From NCBI RefSeq assembly GCF_019966515.1, contig NZ_JAIMIB010000013.1, positions 1 to 64,000 on the forward strand: 64,000 nt of DNA, read 5' to 3'. The notes beneath the pieces were generated by a model that saw only the letters and a list, made by a program, of their open reading frames with translations, was not told the DNA's origin and made no database searches. The translations under genes and the position numbers were made by a program. The first letter of the stretch is position 1; the number at the start of each line of letters is the position of its first letter. This document shows, in pieces, positions 36,530 through 45,137 of this stretch. The DNA comes from Roseovarius aestuarii. Lineage in GTDB: Bacteria; Pseudomonadota; Alphaproteobacteria; Rhodobacterales; Rhodobacteraceae.

Positions 36530-37561
36530 TCAGAATGCATAGGCGAAGAGCGTACCGACTGTATGGCTCTCCTCGCCGCCTTCATCTCCATAGCGATAGC
36601 CGATGGCGGCGGTGAAATTCTCGAACAGTTCCATCTCGGCCGTCACGGTGGCCAGATGGTCAGTCAGCATGGTCTGCACGTCGCGAACCGAATAGACGGC
36701 GGACACCGTCACCGGCCCGACCGGCGCGGCGATACCGAGCGTGCCGTAGGTGGCCGAATTGCGGGAGCCATCGAAATCATCGAACCAGGCGACCTCGGCC
36801 AGGAGTTCCAGCGGGAAGGATCCGGCCTCAACCGCATGGGTGGCGCCCAGCACCACACCGGTCTGATCCGCCGCATCGCCGCGACCGCGCGCCTGATGCT
36901 GAACCCCCAGATTGTACGCCGTCGCGCCGAATTCGCCCGCAAGCGAAAGCGCGAAAGACTCAAGACCGCTGGTGTTGGAGACACCGCCCGCCGGCAGGCT
37001 GCTCTGACCACGCTCGGTAAAGGCTGAATCACTCAGGAATGTCCGGTCGGCCTGAAAAACGGCCAGCGACAGTTCGTGCTCCCCACCAGCAGCAGCAAAG
37101 GGAATGATCACGGCGGCGCCCAGCTTTTCGGCGATCTCGTAATCCTCGGCGAAATCAACACCATAAATGCCGGGTGCTGCATCCCAGGCCACGCCGAAGG
37201 CCGGGTTGAACTTGCCCAGCACCACCTCGGTCCTCCCAAAATCATGGGCAAGGAATAATTCCTCGGCATATAGCCCGTGATCCTCCAGGAAACTGTCGCT
37301 TGTCGGGTCGATAACCTGCTCAAAAACCAGTGTCGCATTCACCGACGTGCGGTCACTGAAGGCGTAGGACAGCCCGCCCTCGATCGTGGCGAAGGTGTTG
37401 TCGATCTCAGCCGCCGGATCGGTTGAATCGTAGGTGAAGTCGCTTTGCAACTCCACCGAAATATCCGCTGAAAACGGGCCTCTGCTCGCTTCTTCGTCAG
37501 CCTGCACGGCTGTTGCCAGGCCAAGCGCCATCGCGCTGGCCATGAATTCCTTGATGTTCAT
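36530..37561 (-). CDS. Outer-membrane beta-barrel protein in iron operon
   Basis: A 343-aa protein with a signal peptide (MNIKEFMASAMALGLATAVQA, cleaved before DEEA) and then alternating-hydrophobicity strands with acidic turns throughout. It ends in LFAYAF with the C-terminal Phe that BAM-assembled barrels carry. The start is ATG 37561 with GAGAG upstream. It shows no plug or TonB box, so it is porin-like rather than a TonB receptor. Its position between the imelysin and di-haem genes suggests it is the outer-membrane passage or anchor of this iron system. I do not recognise a named family. Confidence 0.68.
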   Translation of the reverse strand: MNIKEFMASAMALGLATAVQADEEASRGPFSADISVELQSDFTYDSTDPAAEIDNTFATIEGGLSYAFSDRTSVNATLVFEQVIDPTSDSFLEDHGLYAEELFLAHDFGRTEVVLGKFNPAFGVAWDAAPGIYGVDFAEDYEIAEKLGAAVIIPFAAAGGEHELSLAVFQADRTFLSDSAFTERGQSSLPAGGVSNTSGLESFALSLAGEFGATAYNLGVQHQARGRGDAADQTGVVLGATHAVEAGSFPLELLAEVAWFDDFDGSRNSATYGTLGIAAPVGPVTVSAVYSVRDVQTMLTDHLATVTAEMELFENFTAAIGYRYGDEGGEESHTVGTLFAYAF

Positions 37562-37666
37562 GTCGTCTCTCGTTGTCTTGGTATAGCTGGCTGACATCAG
37601 AACGATCTGGCGCGCTTTCTTGTTGTGATAACCGCGCCCGTGATCCGGGCGCGGCGATATTGGTCA

Positions 37667-38944
37667 TTATTGGAAAACAGCCCCCGGATCATCGAGGCTG
37701 TCGGACCCTTCGATGTTGACGGCGTTCAGGCCAAGGGCCGCAACCACGCGTTCAATCGAGCGCGTCTGGTCGATCAGCCCGTTGACACCCCCCATCACCA
37801 GCGCTTCACCGGCTTTGTTGCCCGCTGCAAGCATCTGGTCATAGGCAAACCCGGCCTCGGCCGCCGTTTTGATCCGCCCGAGCGCCATCATCGTCGCCGA
37901 CAGCTTGCTCTGCATCTCGGCATCCAGATTAGCATCGGTCGCGGCCACCAGATCGGACAATGACGTGCCGGAAACCAGCGAGCCGTCAACGCGAATGTAT
38001 TCACCCAGATAAACGTTTTGTATGCCAAGCCCGTCATAGTAATGGCTGTTATGGGTGTTGTCGGAAAAGCAATCATGCTCTTCTTCCGGATCGTTCAGCA
38101 TCAGGCCAAGACGCATACGCTCGCCTGCTTGTTCGCCGTAAGACAGCGATCCCATGCCTGTCAGAATGGCGGTGATGCCCGCATTTTCGTCTGCGATAAG
38201 CTGGGTGCGGGCGGCGCCCCCTTCCTGCCATTGCGCTGTCATCCATTCAAGATCCGACACCAGCAAGTCTGCTGCCGCCGTCAGATAGGCCGCGCGGCGG
38301 TCGCAGTTACCGCCTGTGCAGGCATCATCCTGGGCGAAATCGGTCCAGGGGCGATTGCCGGCACCCGGGGCATGACCGTTCAGATCCTGGCCCCAGAGAA
38401 GAAATTCGATAGCGTGATAGCCGGTGGTGACATTCGCCTCGATCCCGTCTGCCTCGTGCAGCGTATCCGACAGAAGTGCGGGCGTAATCTGCGCCGCGTC
38501 AACGGCTTTGCCAGACAGCTCAAAACGTGGATTGGCCACGACATTCAGTGCCGCAAAGGCGTTTTCATCGGACGGGCCGCCATAGGCAGTGTCTACGTAA
38601 TCGATCAGCCCTTCGTCCAGCGGCCAGGCATTCACCCTGCCCTCCCAGTCATCGACAATGGCGTTGCCGAACCGGTAGACCTCGGTTTGCTGATAAGGCA
38701 CACGGGCCGCCAGCCACGCCGCGCGCGCAACCTGCAATGCCTCGGCAGAGGGCGACGCCACCAGCACCTCGACCGCGGCTTTCAGCGCCTGCGCCGTGAT
38801 CAGGCTGTCCTGGTATTTCGCCGCGGCGATGTCGGCGTAGGTATTCAGGACGCGGGCCTTATCAACTTGTTGAGCGATCAGAGCGGTGGCGCCGCAGCCG
38901 ATACTCAACGCCAGAACGCTGGTGGAAAACATGCGGGATATCAT
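37667..38944 (-). CDS. Imelysin (insulin-cleaving-like M75 protein)
   Basis: A 425-aa exported helical protein. It has an N-terminal signal MISRMFSTSVLALSIGCGATALIA, then ARVLNTYADIAAAKYQDSLITAQALKAAV, the canonical opening of M75 imelysins. The GxHxxE motif is intact in GYHAIEFLLWGQD (His177, Glu180), and the family block AAYLTAAADLLVSDLEWM follows. Imelysins of this type (IrpA, ICMP) act in iron uptake, not proteolysis, as far as is known. It has an AAGGAAC ribosome binding site. A Cys at position 18 could make it a lipoprotein, but the lipobox is poor. Confidence 0.87.
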   Translation of the reverse strand: MISRMFSTSVLALSIGCGATALIAQQVDKARVLNTYADIAAAKYQDSLITAQALKAAVEVLVASPSAEALQVARAAWLAARVPYQQTEVYRFGNAIVDDWEGRVNAWPLDEGLIDYVDTAYGGPSDENAFAALNVVANPRFELSGKAVDAAQITPALLSDTLHEADGIEANVTTGYHAIEFLLWGQDLNGHAPGAGNRPWTDFAQDDACTGGNCDRRAAYLTAAADLLVSDLEWMTAQWQEGGAARTQLIADENAGITAILTGMGSLSYGEQAGERMRLGLMLNDPEEEHDCFSDNTHNSHYYDGLGIQNVYLGEYIRVDGSLVSGTSLSDLVAATDANLDAEMQSKLSATMMALGRIKTAAEAGFAYDQMLAAGNKAGEALVMGGVNGLIDQTRSIERVVAALGLNAVNIEGSDSLDDPGAVFQ

Positions 38945-38961
38945 AAATTTGTGTTCCTTCG

Positions 38962-39438
38962 TTAATGCGACAGTGCCGGGTTTGGTTGGATTGCAGCGCG
39001 TTTGCCGGCCCGTATCGACAGGCGTTTCAACGCCATACCAAATTCTTCTGCCAACCCCGCCAGCGCGCCGGCCATATCGGGCCGAACCATGTTGGCCGCC
39101 AGCAGCAATGCATCTTCGCGCGCGCCCTCACTGGCGTAGCCGATCAGGTTGGCAAAACAGGATTCGTCAGCCCCCACGCATTCGCAGGTCACACTGTGCC
39201 GCATCAACGGGCGGCGACCGTATCGCGCGCAAAGCTCGCATAGCGCTTCGAACGATTTCAGTGCCTCCCGCCCACATGAGGGCCCCAACAACGTGGCGAA
39301 ATCATTCCAGACCTGGCCTTGCGCCTCGGGACCGTCAGCCCAGAGCCGAAGATAAAGAACCGCGCCGGTTTCAATCGGTCCGAGTTCGGCCAGATGCCCG
39401 ACGGGGGCGCCACCTCGATATGTTTGCTGCGTGCTCAT
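38962..39438 (-). CDS. Unrecognised Cys-containing protein of the iron operon
   Basis: A 158-aa, apparently cytoplasmic, largely helical protein with no signal peptide. It contains cysteines in CELCARYG, TCECVG and ESCFAN, spaced in a way that could bind a metal or Fe-S centre. The start is ATG 39438, overlapping the stop of the HemP-like gene (ATGA); an open frame to 39501 would overlap that gene fully. I cannot assign a family. Superficial helical similarity to TorD-like chaperones was noted and not relied on. Its place between hemP and imelysin suggests iron or haem handling. Confidence 0.65.
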   Translation of the reverse strand: MSTQQTYRGGAPVGHLAELGPIETGAVLYLRLWADGPEAQGQVWNDFATLLGPSCGREALKSFEALCELCARYGRRPLMRHSVTCECVGADESCFANLIGYASEGAREDALLLAANMVRPDMAGALAGLAEEFGMALKRLSIRAGKRAAIQPNPALSH

Positions 39439-39632
39439 TTGGTCAAGATCAGCTTGCCTGCGCGGGTGATCCGCAAGGTGTAGATCTGATCGTGGTGACA
39501 AATATGGGCAAGCTGTCCGTTTTTCGTCAGATCACTGGCGAAATAGGCAGGGGTGGTCGTATCGGTCGAAACGTCAACCTGACGCGGAGCCGCATCCACG
39601 CCTTTGAGTGTCGTGGGAAATGTCACAGACAT
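39435..39632 (-). CDS. hemP: HemP-like hemin uptake protein
   Basis: A 65-aa small protein whose C-terminus (QIYTLRITRAGKLILTK) matches the hallmark end of HemP proteins. HemP is a small regulator or accessory of haem uptake and is usually iron-repressed. The ribosome binding site GGAGAGAG precedes ATG 39632 directly. It opens, or nearly opens, the iron operon. No hmuRSTUV genes are adjacent. Confidence 0.82.
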   Translation of the reverse strand: MSVTFPTTLKGVDAAPRQVDVSTDTTTPAYFASDLTKNGQLAHICHHDQIYTLRITRAGKLILTK

Positions 39633-39784
39633 GTCTCTCTCCGATTATGCTGTTCGATGGCATCCAGCAGCCACTCAAGCTGCATGAAAGACGAAACATC
39701 AGATTGGAAAATCCTACTGAAAATCTCTGAGCGTTCTTCGTTGGAAGTAGCGGTGTCCGCGACCTTTTGTTGACTGGTTTGCAT
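39623..39784 (-). CDS. 53-aa putative leader or small protein upstream of hemP
   Basis: An ORF beginning MQTSQQKVADTATSNEE and ending NRRETCL, with GGAG 6 bases before the ATG at 39784. It overlaps the hemP start by ten bases, and the hemP ribosome binding site lies inside its last codons, so its translation could control hemP. The C-terminal half (IFQSDVSSFMQLEWLL) looks like an amphipathic helix. No family is recognised. It may be a real first gene of the iron operon or a leader peptide. Confidence 0.5.
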   Translation of the reverse strand: MQTSQQKVADTATSNEERSEIFSRIFQSDVSSFMQLEWLLDAIEQHNRRETCL

Positions 39785-40127
39785 CTGCCGCTCCGACGAA
39801 TATCTGGCATGAAATTGGCTTGCCCGAACGCATTGGGTGGCTGATATCTTATATCTGAGTTATTTAGTCTGATATGTCAACTTGACTTTTTTAGTCAGCT
39901 TTAATATCAATTGAAATCCATGCGCCACGGCGCCGACGATATCCCGATTCCATAGCGGCGAGCGCCGCCAGAGCACTGATCGCAAAGGCAGGCAATCACC
40001 TGGCCCGATCCTTCGCGTTGGCACAACAACTGCCAACGGGTCGCCGCAATGGTTGCAAGCTATTGAAATGTCTGACAACAATCTTTCAGCAACTGCGGTA
40101 CAGCAGGGCATGCAGGGCGTTTACCAT
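39785..40127. other. AT-rich divergent control region
   Basis: This gap separates the iron operon from the SWIM gene. Its AT-rich core (about 39845-39925) stands out from the surrounding GC-rich DNA and contains the iron-type palindrome and a TTGACA element listed separately. The part from about 39930 is GC-rich. The SWIM reading frame is open back to 40053, but no upstream start has a ribosome binding site. Confidence 0.5.
39875..39897 (-). promoter_or_regulatory. Iron-box-like operator and -35 of the hemP operon
   Basis: TGACTTTTTTAGTCA (39883-39897) is a perfect palindrome of the form TGA-N9-TCA, the pattern described for the iron-Rhodo/RirA-type box in Rhodobacterales. Immediately downstream on the minus strand, TTGACA (39880-39875) can serve as -35, with a weak AT-rich -10 about 17-21 bases on (CAGATATAAG). 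The first ORF begins near 39784. Iron-responsive repression is inferred. Confidence 0.6.
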
Positions 40128-41462
40128 ATGGCGAAGATTGAACATGTGTATCAATATACGGGTCGCTCGGCTTTCGTCAGCGCAGCAGATAATCAGCAAT
40201 TGTCATTGGTTTGCGAAACCACGCACGCGCAGCAGCCCGACCAGTTTCTGACCGCCTGCACCCGCGATCCGCAGGTCACGGCCCGCGCCCTGCGCGCCGT
40301 ATCTGAAATTGTTGGCTCACGGTTCTACGTGCCGCCCGCCATGCTTGCGCGCATTCTGCGAGAAGCGGATCCGGTCGCCACGGTCAGTCCGGAAGCGGTT
40401 CGATTCGAGGGGTTCTCGGCCTGTTGCAGCGCCTACATCCGGCTGGACATCGGGGATGGCGCGCTGGAGGTTGCACATCGCCGCAACGGCACCACCAATG
40501 TCGATTTCGGCGCGGAGCTGCGGGCGGCACTTGCGAAGGTGACGCCGGACAGCCGGATGGAGATCACAATCGGGTCAAAGGCGGTCGGGATATCGCATGA
40601 GCGCGCGCGTGTGGTGGAGCGTAAAGTGCCGCTTCCGGTTCGGTGGCTGAAGGGATTTGGGAATGTGCAGGTCCATCTGGCGGGCATGCAGCCCGCGTTT
40701 GCCCTGCCACGAGTGGCTGCACAGAGATTTCTGCGTACCCTGCCCCGGTCAAAATCCGATCACGAGATCTGGGTGTCGGCCTCGTCAAATGCGGTCCGGA
40801 CCACCTCACGCGCCATGCCGGGCAGCGTGCCGTTGCGCGGCGGGCACCGGCTGCGGGTCTTAGAACCGCTTGTCGCAAAAGCCCGGGAATTGCAGGTCTA
40901 TCACAACGCGACCCTGGGCAGTTCGGCCTGGATCCTGGATTTTGAAACACAGCGGTTGGTTCTGGTGCTGAATGCCGAACCCTGGCGCGGGTTTTCCGGC
41001 GATGGCGCGCTTCTGTCTGATCTGGCGATGCCTGCGGCGGACATTGCGGCGGTGCGGGCGCATTTGAACTGGCAGGACAGGCTTGACCCATCGGCACTTT
41101 CGCAGGCGACCGGCAAGACGCCGGATGAGCTGCAACGCACCATGTCTCAACTTGCTGCTCTCGGGCTTGTTGGCTTCGATCTGGCGCAAGGGGCCTGGTT
41201 TCACCGGGTACTGCCCTTCGACATGGACCGCGTCATTGCGTTGAACCCGCGCCTGAAAGCTGCCCGGAAACTGGTCGACAATGGCGCGGTGACCCTGGGG
41301 GGCGGCAGTGCAGATGTTGAAAGCGAAAACGTCGTTCACCGTGTCCGGATGACCGACGACAGCTATAGCTGCACCTGTCCGTGGTACATGAAAAACAAGG
41401 CCGCTCGCGGCCCCTGCAAGCACGTCCTGGCTGTCGAAATGGCGATGGAACGGATCACATGA
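40128..41462 (+). CDS. SWIM zinc-finger protein
   Basis: A 444-aa cytoplasmic protein. The C-terminus carries a full SWIM motif, CxCx12CxH: Cys415, Cys417, Cys430 and His432 in SCTCPWYM and PCKHVLA. SWIM domains bind DNA or proteins. The body has the block FYVPPAMLARILREADPV followed by FEGFSACCSAYIRLDI, which I recall from SWIM proteins linked to DUF6493 proteins. The start is uncertain: ATG 40128 (MAKIEHVYQY) has a weak AGGG upstream and looks like the family N-terminus; ATG 40068 and TTG 40053 are possible. It overlaps the next gene by four bases (ATGA), indicating stoichiometric co-translation. Confidence 0.8.
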   Translation: MAKIEHVYQYTGRSAFVSAADNQQLSLVCETTHAQQPDQFLTACTRDPQVTARALRAVSEIVGSRFYVPPAMLARILREADPVATVSPEAVRFEGFSACCSAYIRLDIGDGALEVAHRRNGTTNVDFGAELRAALAKVTPDSRMEITIGSKAVGISHERARVVERKVPLPVRWLKGFGNVQVHLAGMQPAFALPRVAAQRFLRTLPRSKSDHEIWVSASSNAVRTTSRAMPGSVPLRGGHRLRVLEPLVAKARELQVYHNATLGSSAWILDFETQRLVLVLNAEPWRGFSGDGALLSDLAMPAADIAAVRAHLNWQDRLDPSALSQATGKTPDELQRTMSQLAALGLVGFDLAQGAWFHRVLPFDMDRVIALNPRLKAARKLVDNGAVTLGGGSADVESENVVHRVRMTDDSYSCTCPWYMKNKAARGPCKHVLAVEMAMERIT

Positions 41463-44161
41463 CCGAACAGGAATTCCAGAAGCTTATCACTACGAATAGC
41501 GCAGGCGCAGTCATGAAGCAGTTGGCAAAAATGCCGGAAAAGGAACGCCGCGCCTATGCCAAGACGGCCCACAGATGCTTCAAGGCATATGGCAAAGCGC
41601 TGTGGGATAGCCAACTGGCGAGAAAACCCATCCCAGTGGAGCTTGCAATAGATGGCGAAGCGCTGAAAATCGCTGTGCTGGCGACGGGCATGCCGTCGAA
41701 ATTAGCAAGGGAAGGATGGAGGGTCCTGCCATCGGATATTCCTCTTGGAGAGATATTCAAGGCATTGAAACCCAGCTGGATTGGCCGTTGGGCAGAGATG
41801 ACGGTCGAGGCCAATCCGCGTTTGTTCGATACGGTTCGGGAGTTGCATCAGCAAGGGCTGTGTCAAATTCCGAAGTCCGACGGATATATACTGGGATATT
41901 ATGCACATCAAAGGTTCACGTCCGATCTGGTTGATGAAAACTTCCTGAGAACAGATGTCTGGCGCTTCTTCGAAGTGGAAGGCGGCGGTGAATTCAGTCT
42001 TGCGTCGCATGATAAATATGCCAGCGGCGAAAATACCTGGTCTACGGTCCTGCTGAAGCTGTGTGCCGATGGATTGCTGGACAGGGATCGGCTTCTCGAT
42101 GCCTCGCTGGATGCGCTCGAACGCGACTTCGGGCAGTTTCGGGCCAGCTGGTATTCACGATTTCATGCAGCCTTAGCACCAACGCCCGAAGAATATGCGG
42201 CCCGGACCGACCGCTACCTTCATTTGCTGGGTAGCGCGGTGCCACCCACGATGTCCTTTGCCCTGAAAGCGCTCCGGCACATCGACAAGCTGGGCGATCT
42301 TTCCCCTAAAGCGCTTCTGGCTGCGATCGAACCCGCGTTGCAGGCGCGTCAGAAATCCAGCGTTAAGGCAGCGCTGCAACTTTTGAAGAACTGCGCAAAA
42401 AAGCACCCCGACCATGCGGTTGAGATTGCCAAAACCGCTACCGCAGCGTTGATTTCAGAAGCCGGAGAAACACAGGAACAGGCGTTGGATCTGATTGAAC
42501 ATCTGAATCAGTCGCAAAATCCCGCCATTTGCGCATTGCTCGCGGAGTATGTCGATACGGCGGCCCCCGGCACACAAAAACGGCTCTCCAGCATGTTGGG
42601 CGTTCAGGCCACACCGCAAGATGCAAGTTTGGATTATCCGATCCCAGAACTGCAGGCGATCAATACTGTTGCGTCGGCAGAAGAGGCCGTTTCCGTGTTT
42701 CTGGAGCTACTGGAAGACGGCCGCGATCCGTTTCTGATGGAACGGGCCATGGCAGGTCTTGCGCGATATGGGGCGGCAGCGCATTCTCTGTTGTCGCCTG
42801 TCGGCAAGCGCGCGAAGCAGATCAGAAAGCGAATTGCTAACGACGGATACCGCACCGCACCCTACTTTTTGCGGCCAATCTCAGCCACCGCGTTGGCTTG
42901 GGTGAATGGTACGGATGTGAAGACCGAACTGCGCCCTTTCCTTGAGCCGCGATATCCCGGGCATCAGCCAATCCAAATCAGTGATCATAGTTTTGAGGGC
43001 CTGTTTCTCGCCCGGTCCGAAGAATTGCTGGGTTTCGCAAGGGCTGGACATTCGGTGCCGATGCTATCGATGCCGACCGATAACCGGGGGTATCTTGATG
43101 CCGCGCGGCTTATCGACCGGCTGAAAACGTATCGCGCGCTTTCGTTGCAACCCGGCGTTGCCGATTTCAAGCTGGCGCTGATGCGCCTGGCGCCGGAAGG
43201 CCGTGAAAAAGCGCTGGCCATATGGCAGCCGCAAACCGAGGCCGAGCGCGCACTGGCCTACGCTTTGGGTGCCGATTTTGCCCCTGAAGACGATAAGCAA
43301 CTCTGGGTCGTGGCATGGTCGTCGCGGTTGCCCCTCAACTCCGATCCGCAAATTCACACGCTGGTCGGGAAAGAGATCGCCGGCGCCGGCACGCCGATTA
43401 CGTTTGAATTCGATGCCATCGTGCATCGCAGCGATGAATATTTCTGGCCGGCACCTGTTGTAACGACCTCTCCCGAACCTTCGAAAGACCTGGAAGGCGC
43501 CATCGCTTTCGGGATTCCCTGGAAAAGCGAACAGACTTATATATCCGGCCCCCATCCCAGTTGGATGTCGAAACCCTGCGAATGGTGGGTATCGGTTCTG
43601 CGACCTGCGCATTCCGAGTTGGTTTTCGCAACGGGTATCCTCGAGCTCTATCTCGATCAGATACTGGCCGACCATCATTGTCTGACCTTTCTGGAGCCGT
43701 TTTTCCGCCCGGGATTGCAGCCGGGGGTCATGGCGCACGCACTGTTGGCTTGGTATCTTGCGGCAGCCGACGGCGCGGTTGGCGCCCGAACCCAAGATGC
43801 AATTGCCACGCTTGTCGCCCAGCAGAATTTCTCTCCGGCGCAGTTTGCCGACGCGGCGCAAAAACTCATATTCAAGGCCGGGTTGCCCCTGCGCGGGTGG
43901 ACCAAGCGTGTCAGGGAAATTACCACATTCTCGCCGGATCACGCGAGTGCCATTCGCGACGCGCTGAGTGCCATATTAACCGCAACACCAACGGAGCCAC
44001 CCCGCGACCTGGGCGGCATTCTGGAGCTTCTCTACGAGCTTCATGTGGCATCAGGCACCGCGGTGACCTGCCCCGATCTGCTAAGTGCGTTGAGCGGGGT
44101 TCGGGCTGGCGGGAAAATCGGCAAGTTCTCAAAGAAACTCGCAGCGCTCAAAGGGCAGTAG
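41459..44161 (+). CDS. Large helical-repeat protein, DUF6493-like, partner of SWIM protein
   Basis: A 900-aa cytoplasmic protein without signal, membrane segment or recognised catalytic motif. The first 450 residues are mostly short helices arranged like HEAT/ARM repeats (SFALKALRHIDKLGDLSPKALLAAIEPAL, SSVKAALQLLKNCAKKHP). The rest has a mixed part (about 480-640), a Pro/Trp-rich segment near 700, and a final helical part. I place it with the DUF6493-type partners of SWIM proteins by context and general pattern, not by a search. The start is ATG 41459, overlapping the SWIM stop. No MoxR ATPase, VWA protein or other usual companion is present on either side. Confidence 0.7.
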   Translation: MTEQEFQKLITTNSAGAVMKQLAKMPEKERRAYAKTAHRCFKAYGKALWDSQLARKPIPVELAIDGEALKIAVLATGMPSKLAREGWRVLPSDIPLGEIFKALKPSWIGRWAEMTVEANPRLFDTVRELHQQGLCQIPKSDGYILGYYAHQRFTSDLVDENFLRTDVWRFFEVEGGGEFSLASHDKYASGENTWSTVLLKLCADGLLDRDRLLDASLDALERDFGQFRASWYSRFHAALAPTPEEYAARTDRYLHLLGSAVPPTMSFALKALRHIDKLGDLSPKALLAAIEPALQARQKSSVKAALQLLKNCAKKHPDHAVEIAKTATAALISEAGETQEQALDLIEHLNQSQNPAICALLAEYVDTAAPGTQKRLSSMLGVQATPQDASLDYPIPELQAINTVASAEEAVSVFLELLEDGRDPFLMERAMAGLARYGAAAHSLLSPVGKRAKQIRKRIANDGYRTAPYFLRPISATALAWVNGTDVKTELRPFLEPRYPGHQPIQISDHSFEGLFLARSEELLGFARAGHSVPMLSMPTDNRGYLDAARLIDRLKTYRALSLQPGVADFKLALMRLAPEGREKALAIWQPQTEAERALAYALGADFAPEDDKQLWVVAWSSRLPLNSDPQIHTLVGKEIAGAGTPITFEFDAIVHRSDEYFWPAPVVTTSPEPSKDLEGAIAFGIPWKSEQTYISGPHPSWMSKPCEWWVSVLRPAHSELVFATGILELYLDQILADHHCLTFLEPFFRPGLQPGVMAHALLAWYLAAADGAVGARTQDAIATLVAQQNFSPAQFADAAQKLIFKAGLPLRGWTKRVREITTFSPDHASAIRDALSAILTATPTEPPRDLGGILELLYELHVASGTAVTCPDLLSALSGVRAGGKIGKFSKKLAALKGQ

Positions 44162-44186
44162 TGCCGAATTCCTGTTCTGATGTTCT

Positions 44187-45137
44187 TCAGCCAAGACGTC
44201 CGGACGCAGATTGCAGCAGATATCGCGCGCAGCCTCGCAGAGCAGCGAAATCATCGTCCACCAGCCGGATGGGAATCTCCCGCATGATTGGCGTGTAGGG
44301 GCCTTTGGCCGTGAAATGCTCAAGGAATCCAAGTGCGGCGAGATATGGTGCCACGGCGCGGGCGGTGCCGCCGATGAAATAAAGCCCACCCATGGGCAGA
44401 TGCGCCAGCGCGATGTTGCCGGCTACAACCCCGAGGATCTCGGTAAAAAGCGCCAGGGCGTCAGTGGCATCGATATCACCGCGTCTGTGGCAGTCAATGA
44501 TCTCGGCGGCGGGCAGTGTATCGCCCGAGAGATACCGAAAGATGCGCGACAGGCCGGGGCCGGACAGCGCGGCTTCGATTGGTTTGTGATAATGGGTCTG
44601 GGAAAGATGTCCGATCAGCGCCCCCGCATCACCCTCCATGTAAGGCAGGCTGGTATGACCGGTTTCGGAGGGCGGCACCCGCAACCCCTGCGCCGTTCGG
44701 TGCACCACCGCAATATTGCAGCCGGTGCCAAGGCCCATCACCAACCGGGTGGCACCTGCCGGGGCGACAGCACCTTTAAAAAGAGAGATCACGCTATCGG
44801 AGGGAAGATCGTCCAACGCATAGCCCTGCACCTGCAGGTCATTGAACAGATGCACGCTGCGGGCACCAGTGGCCTCTTTCAGCTCTTGCCCGTCGATGAA
44901 CCAATCGACGTTGGTCAGTTGCGCATGCCCGTCACGCACCGGACCGGCCACACCGGCGCAAACCGCCGTTACCGGGCCGGGGAACTGCCCGATATAGGTC
45001 GCGACTATCGAGCTGAGGCCGGAATGGTCCGCGTTGCGAAAGCTCTGGACGCTGACAGGATCAAGACCCTGCGCACCGCCCAGCCCGACCCGCGTATTGG
45101 TGCCACCTACATCAGCCAGAAGAAACCTGTCAGCCAT
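44187..45137 (-). CDS. glk: Glucokinase
   Basis: A 316-aa sugar kinase making glucose-6-phosphate with ATP. The phosphate loop is [46 protein letters not shown] (catalytic Asp) and [11 protein letters not shown] follow, and [11 protein letters not shown] closes the sugar site. It is the Glk family rather than ROK (no CxCGxxGC zinc motif). Its start overlaps the aldolase gene end by 8 bases, so the two are co-transcribed. It converges on the DUF6493-like gene with a 25-base gap. Confidence 0.92.
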   Translation of the reverse strand: MADRFLLADVGGTNTRVGLGGAQGLDPVSVQSFRNADHSGLSSIVATYIGQFPGPVTAVCAGVAGPVRDGHAQLTNVDWFIDGQELKEATGARSVHLFNDLQVQGYALDDLPSDSVISLFKGAVAPAGATRLVMGLGTGCNIAVVHRTAQGLRVPPSETGHTSLPYMEGDAGALIGHLSQTHYHKPIEAALSGPGLSRIFRYLSGDTLPAAEIIDCHRRGDIDATDALALFTEILGVVAGNIALAHLPMGGLYFIGGTARAVAPYLAALGFLEHFTAKGPYTPIMREIPIRLVDDDFAALRGCARYLLQSASGRLG

